NCBI GenBank assembly: GCA_944989445.1
Contig: CALYLW010000016.1
Location: 999,476 to 1,063,475 of the forward strand
Direction of reading: 5' to 3'
DNA: 64,000 nt
DNA from: Ampullaceana balthica
Taxonomy: Eukaryota > Mollusca > Gastropoda > Lymnaeidae
The notes under the pieces are model-generated. The model had not been told where the DNA came from. It searched no databases and worked only from the letters and a program-made list of their open reading frames with translations. How positions within the stretch are numbered: the stretch's first letter is position 1; each line of letters starts with the position of its first letter. Positions 15,501-30,900 of this stretch are shown here, piece after piece. The translations under genes and the position numbers were made by a program.

Positions 15501-18343
15501 TAGGGACACTCCATTGCTGTGAACGACAAACGCTCGTGTAGTAAGTGCTGATGAACACACCGCGTACACAGTTGATAGTTATCACAATATAAATATAATA
15601 AAACAATCTAGAATCATCAGAACTATCCTTTCATGCTGACACCTAAACATCCCTAAAAGGGCTCATATCATCCACAATTCGCATCTAAGTGGCTAAGAGT
15701 CAAGTGTCTTCTGCAATTGGCGAAGGTCAAGAATTATCACAACAACCACATTTGTTATTTCTTTATATTGTACTTAAGGGTAGTATCATTGGCAGATAGG
15801 TTACGTAAGTGTCTAGAAATCATGGGAAAATGAAGAGGTGATTCAGCCAGTCTTATTAGATTGCTTGTAGAGGAGGCCCAATGTTTATTTTATTTTTGTG
15901 GTTTTAATTTAAAAGAAGCCGTATTTTGTTGGCATGCACTATTTAAAAAAAATGTTAATATCTTTTAATTTGTTATGTTGTGTTTTTTATGTGGCCTGGT
16001 AAAACATATTACCCATTCCTTCAAATAAAATCTTCCTTTTAAAAAAAAACAACAATATAATAGCCCAAGTCACCGGTTAGAAGGAAGGATCCGTATCGCT
16101 ATGACATAATATTTTGAGCTTATATTTAAGTATAATAATACATGTTACAGGTAATGTATAGAATGCCTGATTTTTTCAGGCAAAGTATGACATTTTTAAA
16201 ACGTTTGCATACTTTACCTAGGCAGTCTATAGAATGGCGGATTTGTTTAGGCAAAGTGTAAAAAGAGCACAGCAAAAGACTTTATTAAAGTGACAGTAAT
16301 ACAAAATAAAGCATATGATGTACGCTCTGTATTTTTTGGAGGTCTTCCTCTGATTCCACATCTTTTAAAAACAACGTCAGGTAGGGACGACGTTCTGGGG
16401 CCTACTTTACCTCTACAGCCAAAGAGAGCTTCGCATGGTGATCTTTTAATACCAGAACGAAAAGCTCCGCTCTTCTTGAGTTGGATTAACCGTAACCCCT
16501 CACTCCAGTTGCCAGTTTTTTCATCTTGCATCCAAGCACACAGCATATTTTTAATGTCCTGGTTAGCTCTTTCGACGCTCCCCTAGCTTTGTGAGTGGCG
16601 CGGCTTACCATTAATGAACTTTAAGGTGGGCCAGTACTCCTTTAGGCTACTTACCACATTGCTTGCTATTTCCCTGCCGTTATCGGACTGTAGAATCATT
16701 GGAGCATTAAGCAATGTAAAAATGTCTACGAGCTGGTAAGCTACTTCTTGTGCCCTCTTTGTCTTCGGGGCAGTGAGAACCACAAACTTGATGGTATGAT
16801 CTTGATACTCCATTATAAAATTGTATTCCCCATCAGGATGGGATTGAAAATCCATGAGATCGACCTGACAACAAGAGTTGAATTCAGAAAAAGCCATTAG
16901 CTTGACCACAATGCCTTTTTTGACGCGTTTTTGTTTTGTTATGGCAAGGTGCACTTAGGTTAATACACAATTTAATATCATGAGTGTTAGCGTTCTTGTA
17001 TTTGAGTAAAAGTTCATTCAAAATTCTGTCCCGTCATCCATAACCAATGTCCAAATGGGCTTTTTGAAGTACGTCAAATATCTCGGAGTCCGCGACGTAA
17101 AACAGAAAGGCACTCGTGCCTGCTTTAACAGGGTAGATCAACTTTCTTTTATTTCCCACTATCATTACATCATAGTGTTTCACCATCCAATAGTCCCGTG
17201 GTTCTTGCTTAATGGTGGTCTTAGCAATTTTCACATCGTCCATTGATTTTCGTTAACAGTTTCGGTTTTTAAAAAACGCTGTTTTTAGCAGCATTGTCTC
17301 TTACTTAGATAACTTATCGTAAAACCATCGTCCAATGTCAACATGGTGTGATTCCTGTCCTAGCACTACATTCTCTTCCGACATGGTCACACAGCAATCC
17401 AAGGGGAAACGTAATGGGGAAACGTCTTTTGAATCTCAGAAACTGACGTCGTGAGAAGAGTTTTGGCAACATTGTCTTTGCTTTGGTAGTGGAACCTTGT
17501 ACCAGCTAAACTTTGTCTTACAGTAACTTTCAACATTCACAGGCTTCGATCACCATCTTCAAACAACGACCAAAGCGCCACCACCAACATCAGTGACTAG
17601 AAAAATAGCGGGATAACACAATTACATACTTTGTCGGACGACAACTCGGCATTCTATAGAATGCCTAGGCTATGAAATAGCGATCACTTCATACTTTGCC
17701 TGAAACCATCAGGCATTCTAAACATTGCCTAGGCATTCTATAGAGTGCCTGAATTTCACACTTTGCCTGTAACATATATACAAGGCGTGCATCAGGAAGT
17801 GTGCAAAAATCTAAAAATTCTAGAAGATTCTAATAAAACTATTATATGACGTCATAGTTTTAGCTTATATTTTAATTTTGGAAAAGAGAGCGATGTAAAA
17901 GGATTTGAGAATTTATAATTATAAAATACTTTGTCTACATTTCAGGAAATTTAATATTTCGTATTTATCAAGCAAGGATAAGTTACTTGGGCTTTTTACA
18001 ACATAAAAAAAGTGGGTGCCCTGGGCGCACTAAAACCCCTAGTAATTTTATAACTTGTAAGCTAGTTTGTTATAACTAAGCTATGAACGCATATTTAGAG
18101 CTTATTAGATGATTTTTTATTTGTCATTTTATTTATATTTAGCAAACCATAACATTCTAAATTGACCATTTAAATATTGCCTTTTTCAGCATAACCATAG
18201 TTTGCCTGTCTTTATATATATATATATATAAATGTGTATATATATATTTAACTTTCCAGGTACGCTAGGAAATGAAACCCAACCCAACGGTTATGCACCA
18301 TCGTCTCTCGAGACTGAATAATGTCGATTTTATATATATATAT

Positions 18344-18420
<77 letters not shown>

Positions 18421-18899
18421 CGTTCGTCCGTCGGAACGACGAGGACCACTCTAGTCATCCGAGGGTTGTTTGTGCGTGCGCAGATGGCTGATTAGGCGGA
18501 TCTTACATGGAAGGTTCGGGAACAGAGGGAACAAGGGACGAGTGGGACAACTCCTGGAGGGTTGACAGCACGGGCCTTTCGGGCTTGCCTCTTCTTTTCT
18601 GCGGCGGTGATCCGGTTTGCCTATCATGACCTGGCACCTTCGTGGATGGAAGAGCGCCAGGTGGATCGGTCCATTGCAGCTCATTCCCACGTGTCTGGAT
18701 TGATAGCAAACGCTTTCATTGAAGCTTTTAGTGTGTCTTTGAAGCGTTTCTTTTGCCCACCGTGGGACCGCTGGCCATACTGGAGCTCACCATAGAAGAT
18801 TCTCTTTGGCAATCTCTCGTCTGGCATTCGGACAACGTGCCCTGCCCAACGAAGCTGGGTCTTCATCAGGAGTGTGAAGATGCTGGGGAGACCTGCCTT

Positions 18900-18960
<61 letters not shown>

Positions 18961-21900
18961 ATATACACATTCAATGTTTGGCCGCGGACCTGGGACGTTT
19001 TTTTAATTTGTAAACTCTAAGAAGCAGGCTTCTAACTTACATTGATAGGTGGTCGTGGCCTCGACTCTTTGAGCCGTCACAAATACAATCATTGGCTGTT
19101 TCGTTGTTTCTTCTGTAGTGGTAGCTAACACAAGAGAATACGTTTCAAAAGGGAAAATGAAGTCTCAATTAATTCTTTTTTAAAATGTTTTTAATGAAAC
19201 CTATAATATGTACTTCCCAGCTTTTAATATGAAGCACTATACACACACAAAATAATCGGCATGATTTTCAGCATGATAAAATAAATATCCAAAGTATCAT
19301 TTTAAAAGTTTAAAAAAAACAACAACATTATAATAAGGCTAATAAGCTTTAACTTTAATAAACAAATTAAAAAGACGGCCGTTACAAACTGATATATAAA
19401 AACAATATTTTATTTACGTGAGTAACAATTTAAAAAAAAATTAAACTTGTATAAATCCCTCAATAGGCGGAATAAATCATCCTCTTACCTCTTAGCTTTA
19501 AAAATAAGTTATCAGGCTTCTTTTGGCTAGGCCAGTTATTGAATTTTATCAAGCTTTTTCCAAAATGTCAACCATCAAAATTGTATCCAGTCTTTACTTT
19601 GGCGTTTATTTTTACTATGCCTGCTTACTTCGGGAATTTTTTTCTCTACTTAATTGTGACTGGTGTGTACTTGGCGTGAAAATCTGATCTTACATCGAGA
19701 GCTCTTCCTGAATTTCGTCGTCGTGGGAACTGCAGTGGTTGTTGACGTTGTGGTGGGGTCCGTCAGGTCATCAATGTATGGCATTTCCGAGCACTCATTG
19801 TTGAAATGACAGTAACGGTTCCTGCAGCTGGACGGGCACGTAAAGTTGCAGTACACCCCGTAGCCAGGAGGTCCGCAAACTGAAACATAATAGAGCAGGG
19901 TCTCCAGACCTAAAATAACTTAGAGCCAATATAAAGTTTTTTTTTAAATTGTAGAGATCTCCTTTGAAGCACTATGGTTCATCATACCTGGGCTAGAAAT
20001 CTTCCAGTAATCCTTTGAATATATATTTTATAAATTGTTAGTTAGGCACAATGTGTTAAAAATGCGAAGAGACGCATGCGTTTCTTGGGGCACGGTTTAG
20101 CCACCGTTGTAATAGAGCAGTGGTCTCCAAACTTTTCTCCCGGAGGGCCGCATTAACTGTCAAAGAGAATTTTGGGGGCCGTCTAAACACTGGATATCCA
20201 AATAAGAAATAATCAAAACATAGATGTTGTTTTTAAATATATATTTAATATTATTATAGTTATAATATTAATATTATTTACTATTATATATATCATTTGT
20301 TTATTAATAAATTGATATACTCCACATGAACACCTGTATTAGTGGGAATGGTGAAATTGTTTCCTGGGTGCCAAATAGTAGATACTTATGCCTTTAGATT
20401 TGATGTCCCGGCTGGATAGCGAATTCAATAGTGCGCTCGCCTCACAAGCTGAGGGGCGTGGGATCGAGCACACGTTAAAGCCACAATACAAATGATGAAT
20501 GAATAACGCTAAGAAAGTCATCCGCTGACATGGAAGGGGGATTGTGCACCCACCAAGGGCTACCAAGCCCTTAGTAAGTACTAATGAAACACTAGGATCC
20601 CCTACGACCATCGGTTATGGAAAATTAAATTTAAAAAAAAAGAAAAAAAAACAACAACACATCAACATTGACCTGAGATTATCATCAGACAAGTTAGCTC
20701 TCAAATTGTTCTTCCCGTATTTTATCCTCGGAGATGTCTGCTCGAACAAGTATTTTGTTCCAAAGATTGAAAGGCAACTTGATATACAAGCGTTGACATT
20801 AGGAATGTCTTCCTTCGGTAAAAACTCAAAAGTCCTTTTTTGAATTTCTTCCTCAGGAGGTCATTTGTTTGGAAATTAATTACCTTAAGCTGCAGTTCAT
20901 ATGAGCAACTGGCCTTTGAATCCAAGTCAGAAACCGCTCATTAAACTGCAGCAGGAGGTCTTTGAAGATCTCGCATGCAAATGATGTGGGGAACTCAGTT
21001 GATAAATCAGTCATGCAGACCTTGCACTGCTGAAAGTGTGTCAAGTTGTTGGCCCGTACTTGTTCCAAAAGTAATACAAGTTTAGATCTGAAGTCATTTA
21101 GGTGATAGTACAGATCAGAGCTAGAATTTTCTCTCCTTGTAGTTTTAGGTTCAGAAATTTAAATGACCAGTAATTTCTGCAGCGAAGGCCAATTTTCATA
21201 CCCACTCCTCATCAGACGGTAATGGCTGTGACTTTCTACTTTCAAGGAGGTCATGTATTTCCTTTCTTTAATCCAAATACACTACTCAGAACTTTCTCAC
21301 AATTTATCATTAGAGTAACTCAATAATTTGTGATAAATCTTAATAAACAACTACTAGGTTAATCAATTTGATTGGCTTTGGTCAACTAATCAGTTATTCG
21401 CGAAGTTTTGTGCTAAACTACTGGTAAAAATAGTATTTTTTTAGATTAAAAGGTCTTCAGGGGCCGTATGAGAGGGTCTGGCGGGCCGCATGTGGCCAGC
21501 GGGCCCTAGTTTTGAGACCCCTGTAATAGAGCATCGTCATGCATCGTAATGGCTAGACCATCAAAATAGACAGGCAAACAAAACTGCTCCATAGACCGCT
21601 GTATCACTCTTAGCTTGATAAGCTTGATCAGTAAACAAGTGGTGTTGAGTAAATGAAACTTTAAAAGCTTTTTACCACGTTTTAATTAACTTGCTTTCAT
21701 TCCTGTGTGTCAGTCCACATTTTTTCAAATCTACCAACGTAAAATTAAACCACTTTTGATGATCATAGAGATCTAAAATTTTTTTTACCACAGCTAGATC
21801 TTGGATGACAATGCATTGTATAAAAATTTCAGATCGATCGAATGTACCGTTATTAAATTATTTAACTTTTTAGTTAATCTATATAAAAACCGTCTGCCCT

Positions 21901-24900
21901 TGTTTACAATACATTCACGTGCCGAGTTCACACAAACCCCGACCACAAAAACCATGTTTAACATCAAGGGGAGATCAGCCATTTCCAGTCTGTAAATGTT
22001 TATCGGGCAATGCGTATTATATTTGAACATAATCAATACTTCAAAACTTACCATAACATACACTTAGACTAAAAAGAATAAAATAAATAGAAGTAAAAAA
22101 AAAGATTTTTAAAACCACGTTTTAAAAGCGGACTAAAAAGAAAATAATAAAATGTTAAAATTGAAAATAAGTACTATGTTGTAATATGACTAAAAACGTG
22201 GAGGGGCTTTTTAGGCGTTTGGCTAAAATGATTAGGGTTTACAAATGACGAATAAGAAAATGAGTGAATTGAATTAGTTAAGCCTGAGAAGCGCCCGCCC
22301 CACGTTTTTGTCATATTGCATCATACTAACGATGGTACATTTAAAATTTTTAAATTTTATTTTCTTCTTTTTAGTCTGCTTATAAAAACGTGGTTTTTAA
22401 AAATCTTTTTTTAATTCTATTTATAATATAAATGTATGGAGAAGAAGAAAAATAAAATATCAGGAATTTCATACATTATTCTTTAAAATGTTGGCTTTCA
22501 TCAACCAAGTAATCTTTAAAAATCATATTTGTAAAGCATAAACAACCGGCTTTTGTTCATAAAATGCACGGTAGTAAATACTGGAAATACTTCATTGGTG
22601 ATCAACGGAGAAGGTACTACTCAACAATAACGCACAACTTTAGAGATCGCCATTTCGCTGTCTGGCGTGTTGACCATAAGGTAACTGTGGGAAAGATACC
22701 ACAAAAACATGTGAGGACAAGAGATGGTGCGGACACAGCTTGATGCCCTGCAAACTGGTTGTCACTGAGAATTTGACACACATTTTAGTGTGAGAATATA
22801 TAATGGCTGTCCCACCAAAAGCTCTAAACAAATAAAATCATGCTTGCAGGTTCTACAAAAATATATTGATATAGGGTTACTCTTTGTCAAAATATCACCT
22901 TTACATCCAAATCACTTTGAACGCTATTAAATGATTATGTTCTTTTTCTAAATTAGAAATATTAAATTTAAAATTCTTCTACCAAGACCAAGCTAAAATA
23001 TTGTTTATCAACATAATAATTCCATGATACACATTAATTTCATTTTAAACTCTTATCCTTCAAGTAAAAAAATACGCCAATATTTAAATTGACAAATACT
23101 TGTCAATATGTAATTTTTTCTTCAACTTCTGCCATATTATTGTATGTATTGCTTACCACCAAAAACTTCAAGTTCAGAAAGCTCCAGATATTTAGTGGGG
23201 TTCTTTCGTCGGTTTAGTCTTACAATCAGTTTTTTTACGAGTTGAAATGTTCGAGAAAGCACGTTGAGATGTACTTTGCCTTCGGCTATTCTGTAAGTTG
23301 TTTCGTTTGTACGCCCCACAATTTTATCCGTCCCGGACCAGAACTCAATCTTAAAATCTACATTCATCATGTTGGTGTTTGTTACTGGGAGAAAATTACA
23401 AGGAATACACAATTTGAAACAAGTAACGTGGTTATCGTTTTTATGAGGTTGGGGGGGGGGAACCATAAATCATGCTACGTTATTAAAGTATAATTTCTGT
23501 TTTTGTTATTCTTTAAATTGTTTGGGGGTTGAAACCAGATATTCCTGCTCGACATTCCGGGTTTGAGCCCAAAGCCAAACAGTAAAAAGAGAAGTAAGTA
23601 GTAGCATAGATCACCTAATTAAAGTTATAGAGGACCGTTAGGCTCATTCTTATTAAAGATAAAACTAAATATATTCATGCACTAGCATTGTCAATTATGT
23701 ACTGAATATGGATATCTTAAATTTTTAGCAAATTTTACACTAAGGGCCGTACATAAAGTACGTCACGCTCCAGAGGGGAGGAGGGGGTGTAAGAAAGTGT
23801 GACCGTTTGTGACAGGGGGGAGGGGGGTGTGCGGCCATGTGTTATGTCACGCTGTTTTCTATTTTTTAAAAATTATTTTGTTACTAAAAATAACAAAATT
23901 TGTTCAAAAGTGTGACTTACTTTAGGGGAGGGGGTCCTGAGATTTGTGACAGTTTGTGAAAAGGGGGAGGGGGTAGTTAAAAATTGTTAAAAATAGCGTG
24001 ACGTACTTTATGGACGACCCCCTAATATTCAAACACATGTTGGTATAGATATACAACAATTCAGGTATATTATTTTATTGGACAGTTGAGTGTAACAGCC
24101 TAAACATGTATTAAATATTTTTGTACCATAATTAATTAATCTTAAAGTGCTTATCACTTCCTTAAGGCTTTTGTGGGTGATAATAGTTCTAACCGGAGCT
24201 ATCTCTTAGCTAGATTTAAGTAAACGTCAATAACTATGAAAATAAAAAACGTTCTCAGGATAAATAAATCGACTGAAAAAGAATAGACTGAACAGGCGTT
24301 GTCAGAATCTTACTACATTACTTTACCGATAGCCCAGAATACAGTTAAGTAAAGGAGAGAGTTATTGAATGAAAATGGCTCGCATGTGATTCAAGAGAAA
24401 ATGATCCCGAATGATACTTTCACTTACTATTGAGGTAGATGATAACTTCGAAGATAATAAGGTCGTAGTCCCACGAGACAATATATGTGTGCTCGTTATT
24501 GTCCTTGCCATGTATTGCTTGACTCGATAGAATACCAATCTCTCCATCAACTGCAAAGTCGCTGTTAGAATTCGGATGCTCTACCTTGAATTCAGTGAAT
24601 GACTTGAGTGCGAAGTTCTGGCCTGTTTACGAACAAGTGACAACACAATGGACAATAAGCTTAAAATATGTGGCAACAGAAAGACATTCATCGGCATTTA
24701 TTTTGTGTCAGCATGTATAAGAGTCAGCATAGAGGACTCGGCCAAAAACATTTTTAAAAGTGTATACAAATGTGATTTACTAAAAGAAAATTAAACATAA
24801 TAATACTTCTCTAAATAGATGCTGAATTTTTTGTAAGGAACGCTTTGTCTAAAAATAATAAACGAATGTAATTAGATATGTCGTTTTCCAGTCTCGGATG

Positions 24901-27900
24901 TGACACCGTTATAGACTTTATATTGGTATGTGCACAATAACCACAAATGTTGTTTACAAACAAGCCCGGCCCCAAACACTTACCACCGAACACGTTTATT
25001 GAGCAGACCGACGACACGTTGTCAAATCGTATCCGAACTTCGGTGACAACCGTGGATCCCGTATTGCAGAGGATATCGACCATCGTGTTGGTTTGGTAGT
25101 GAACTTTCTTTTGGATGTTGTTGATGGTGAGGGCTTTTGAGACGATATCGACCTTGACGTGCCGACCTCTGTCTAGAGAAGAGCCGGGTTGAAAAGTTAG
25201 TCAAGTTAGTTAGACAATAAAAAAAAACTGCTGTAAAAAAACAGCTGTGAAGATCAGTAGGATTTTTTTTTCTTACGTAAAATTTAAAAAAAAATATTTA
25301 TTTATATTTACGTTTTTTTGGTGGTTTTTTTTTAATTAAAGAAATAATCTAGAAAGAAGTTGGTTTGCCAAACTGCATTCAACCTGGCGCCATGTATTAT
25401 ATATTCTTTCAGTAATACGTTTTTTGCACTGTCCATTTGGGCTTCAAAAAAGAAATGATTAATTAATTTTATTGTTAATATTTTTTATTATTACTTTTTG
25501 GGCACCTTTTTGCTATATCGTGTCAGACAATGTTGCCAAAGGTGCCCTCTTTTTACTTTCACCGGCGCCACCCATGTGAACTTGATAACAAAATAATATG
25601 TTTAATTCTTTGTGGTTTTAAAAAAAATATTTAATATAATTTTTTAAAGAAATTGGTTACTACAGCTTGCCGGACTTAGAAGCCCTTGTAACTGTCCCCT
25701 TGTTTCCCTTCAAAGATAATGAAAGTCTACACCTGAGATTGACAGTTTCCCCTCTATGTTATTTATATGTTAAAATAACAGAGTAAGAATTTCGTCTATA
25801 CCAATCCTAAGGCCGATCTAAGTTTTCCAGAAATGTTCTTGTTACCAATGACTTGCGTGAAGACAATACGGATCCAAAACAGATAACCGTGTGTGGTGAA
25901 GGTCACCCACCCCGTGCTGGAGACATCATCTTGGCAGGTTGAGTCGTCGAAGTCGAACATCTTGGAGGAAGTTGCTGGAAGTAGATCCCCTTGACAGATA
26001 CAAGTTACAAGAATGGTGGAGGAAAAACGCAGAGAAACTCGTTGGGTTCATATTTAAACTTATACACGAAGGACAATGGGGTCAAAGGTGGAGGATTACT
26101 ATAAATATCATTAGTTCAAGACATTGCGTTAGTTGCAAAAAGCGTTGTTTGTAGTATTATTAAAAAATTCCTTGAAATGCGGACTCTTAATTTTTTAATT
26201 GATCATGCCTTGCGGCCTATTCTAAATTTCTTTAATGCAATGTTTAATTTTTTGTTAATACGTGTGTACTTTCCTGTGAAAAAGAGAAAGCAAGATAACT
26301 GAGAAGTGATTTAAGATGTAAAAGATATTCATTTTAACTTGAAAATCATGTTCTTTATTTTATCTCCACTAAATATTCTTTTCGTGGAATGTTAAAATTG
26401 AATTTTCACTTGTTCTGTTGGTTTGAAGACAAACGAAAGTTTTAATTTATAATAGTTTTGATTTAATTTTATTTTCATAGATCAACTTACGTTACGAGTG
26501 CAGTAACATTGAAATATCATTGTATTTTGGAAAACAATAGATAAAACTTCGATATGCCCTATCACTACTTCCCTTTCTAATTATTTACCCTCATTTGTTT
26601 ACATATTTCCCATTGAAATTTGGAAAAAAACATATTAATTCACTTAACTTTACATATGTTAGCAGGGACACCTTTTGTTGTTGTTATTGATAAACTATTT
26701 CTTGCCTCTGGTCATATTTGTAAAGCGACAGCTTTCTAACCTTCAGTTCATTTGTTCAAACTCAACCAAAATGATTACGGTATTTGAACTTAATTTTTTT
26801 AATTTCTTTTTTTAATTTATAAATTTAATTATTTTAGGCTATTGAATTTTAAACGAAGAGATAAAATCTTTTACTTAAATTATAAAAGTTCGATTTAATT
26901 ATATACTATTATTACTAGCTTAATATTAATCGAAAGGATAATTTAAAATACATATTTTATAATAGTTAAAGTTCATATACAATGTTTCATGAATTGTGAT
27001 CATATCAACAAACTAAGATTATTCCGCTTTCCTTCCATGGATGTTTAAGTATAAATCAGAACATAGCATAATGAAGGTAAAATTATAACATGTTAAACAT
27101 CGGTATTCAAGGCACAAGATTTCAGAATGTGTATAGTCTATGATTAGAGTTGTGTTCGTTCATGTACTAATAAGAAAGCGAAACATTGTAGCGTTAATAT
27201 CTGAATAGCAAAGAACTCGTTTTCAATGCAACTGGATTGCACAGATAAATTTACAGCAGACATAGATTGCAAAGAAATGGTTTAAGATGAACTACATTGC
27301 GCATATCTGATAACAAAGAAGCCAATAAGCGATGAATGCTTGGCAGAAATAAATAAGCAAGAAAAAGAGAATTTGTATTTTTTTTCGTTTTACTAAGTAT
27401 TTGAAGTTAATTGGAAGAAAAATATTACATCACAAATGTTAACAAGAAGTACAGATAGTAAAGACTTTCGGAGACAATTACTTTACAAACGTTTATATAA
27501 AATGTTGTCCACTTTTTTAATGTATTTGAAAATGTTCCTATGAGGTATATTGATAAAAATTTCACAGTAAAATTTAAAATAACTTCATTGTATCTGGAAA
27601 AATATCAATCCACCTTTTTGCCGTGTAAAGCAAGTGTAGTTAGGAAATTATAAGACCAATAGATCAGTGAAGGTTGTGCAGATTAATTGTGTAGCGAGTT
27701 CCGAGTTTTATTATTTTTTTAAAAATTCTAAATTTATTTTAATCCCCGGTTGTGTTCTGAACGTGTTTAATCTAACAGAAACAATATCTATGGCATCCGT
27801 CTATCCTCATGGGATGATGGCGTTTCCTCCTGCTCCTCTACCCCCCTTCCCCTTTCTCCTGGCCCTTTTCTCCTCGCTCCTGGTTGTAAGGGAAGTTTCC

Positions 27901-30900
27901 GCGACTTGAATGCCCTCGCGCACTTTTGCCGAAACAGAAACAATAACAAACATTATTAAAGTAACATTCGACGAATGCACAGCCTCATGATACTTACTAA
28001 ACTGGCACTCCCGACCGAACCATCCAGGCATGCACTTTGCATTGTACTCAGCCAAACAATGGCCATCGTATAACGAGCAGTGTTTTTGTCGGCAGTTGCA
28101 CTTGTAGTTAAAGTTGATGCCGAAAAATGACGACGCTGAGGATGCCACAGAAATACCAGCTAACAAACTGTACAACTAGTTAAAACTGTTCTTATCAAGG
28201 TCGATCTCGGAAAATAAAACAAACCCGTAAAAACAAAGTTTTTGACTATAAATCCTTTATATATGAGTCATAACTAACAGTATTGATTATTTTCAAACGC
28301 GACAAGAATTTACAGACTGAATCTGTCTTAACTCAACTTTGCTTCATAACCCTAGGGGAGGGGGGCGAGTTCAGCATGACACGTAAAATGTAAACAAAAG
28401 CACGCCGGTACTTCGATGAGTTGACTTCAAAGCGTCAACTCAAACTCTCACGTGTGAAAAAAAAACAATAACAAACCGTGAATTTGAATTACAAAAGTTA
28501 TATAAGGATAAACTAAAAATGCATTAATTTATTTATGATACGACGCATTGTTAGGTGAGACGGGTCCGTGTGCTAAATTTCAGCTCGATCGGATCACGGG
28601 AAGTGGGTCATTTTCGACTTTTGTTTTTCCGCCCGCCCAAGATAGAGATGACGACAAAGACGCATGTGAAGTTAAAATAAGGGTTTTAAAATTTATTTAA
28701 TTTCTTCATAATTTTTTGTTTGGAATAATTAATCCGTTACATGCTTCTCAATTTGTCAGGATAACTCAGTAAAATTAAGGACCAAAACTAACATTCGACC
28801 GTATGGTTTTAACAGAGAAACACGATTTTGATACTTATTACTGTATGTGAGGCTTCATTAAAAAATTAACTATTGTTACAACTATTTTACGAGAAATATA
28901 CATGTTCTATGAAACTTTGAAAATTTGCAAGTATATTATGACATTGAAAATATGAATTGTTTGTTCTCTTTTCTCACCAGCTGAATAGCCAGGTATGAAA
29001 AAAGGCTATCAAATTATGTTTTTTTACCACGCTTTTTATTAACTCGCTTTCGTTCTTGTGGCATTGTTTGTGTGTCTGTCAAATATTTTTCAAATCTGCC
29101 GACGTAAAATAAACCACTTGTGATGGTCCTAGAGATCTCAATATTTCACCACAGATAGATCTTAGATCACAATGCATTGTATCAAAATTTCAGATTGATC
29201 AAATGTACCGTTATTAAATTATTGAACTTTTTAGTTTATCGATATTTTATTTTATACTTGCTTTAGAGTCTGTCTGTCCGCATTTTTTCAAATTTGCCAA
29301 CGTAAAAATAAACCAGTTCTGATGGTCCTAGAGAGCTCAAAATTTTACCACAGATAGATCTTGGACGACAATACATGGTATCAAAATTTCAGATCGATCG
29401 AATGTACCGCAATGAAATTAATGCATTTCTTAGTTTATCTTTAAATAAGCATTCGTACCCTCCTGCCGTAGTTTCATTTCACGTGGCGAGTTCACCCCGT
29501 GACCTCATCGCTTTGTTATTAAACGTTGGGCGGGCGCTGATGAGGTGTTTGGTAAAATAAATAGAGGTAAAAAATATTTTTTATTAACCACTTTTTTATT
29601 AGTGGACTAAAAAGAATAAAATAAATAAAGGAAAAAAAAAGATTTTTAAAAACAACGTTTTTATAAATGGACTAAAAAGAAGAAAATAATTTTAAACTTA
29701 TAAGTTCAAGTACTTCGATTTAATATGACTAAAAACGTGGGGCGGGTGTTTGGTATACAAATTAAAGATTTCTAATTTAGAAGGCAAAAGAGAGATCTAT
29801 AAGTGAGAGAATGGATGAACCGCATATGTTAAACCTCATAAGCACCGCCCCACGTTTTTAGTCATATTAAATCGAAGTACTTGAACTTATAAGTTTTAAA
29901 TTATTTTCCTCTGTTTAGTCCACTTATAAAAACGTGGTTTTTAAAAATCAATTTTTTACCTTTATTTCTTCTATATAATCACTCTTATTATATCACCATT
30001 ATCATCATCATCATCGCCTGTCCTCCCCTCTGGGGCATAGGCAACAAACAAAGTCTCTCCAGGCATCCTGGTTCTGCACCAATGTTCTCCAACTGTCCCC
30101 AGCTGTGACCACTCTTTTTGGTGTCTGCCTCCAGTTTCCTTTTATATATCACAAATAAAAGAAATTCTGTCTTCTGGCTTTTCTTTTCTTCTCTCTCCCC
30201 ACAATTGTTTGATATATTTGATCCCATCCATTGCCTCTTTCTCCATTTCTCTGTACATATTTCTTCATTCTGTTTATACATCTCTGTCCAGCCCCATGCA
30301 ACCCTGTAATTCTTTCTTGGCTATTTATCTCTTCAAATATTTATAAATTTTTCTCAGTATTACGTTTCTTAACGTAAAGGAAATAAAAATAAATCTGTTT
30401 TTTTTTAAAATATTTATTTCAACCTCTTTTCCAGACATATTCCCATGCGATCCCTCCAATTGTACAGCATTTTTGTCATCTAGCCTTTTGTTCGCTCACA
30501 TAACAAATTATGTAACAAAAATTAACAAATAATAGTCGAGGGGCCACAATCCCATGTGCTATTTCCTTATGTAATAAATAGATCTAAATCTAGAGTCTAG
30601 AGAGTTTGACGGATTTCTTATCTGACGCTATGTTAACAACCCAGATAAGAATACATCTCTTTAATAACGAGTTAATCCCACACATCCCATCTTTTGGCGT
30701 TTACATGTCTTATTAGGTCATGAAAATGTTAAAGCTAATGTGAAAAATATGTATATAATTAACTTGGTTTTATGGTTTGAAAGGGCTTGGTATAAAAATG
30801 ATATTGCAACTGTAGATGTTTCTACAAGTTTGTTAGTGTGTTAGAAGTTCACGATGGCCCATTTATCACTATTGCAATTTAAAAAAAAATATATATCACA

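Noticed and set aside
18272..19013. Short ORFs with IYIYIY runs
   Set aside because: Translations of (TA)n tracts fused to LINE sequence.
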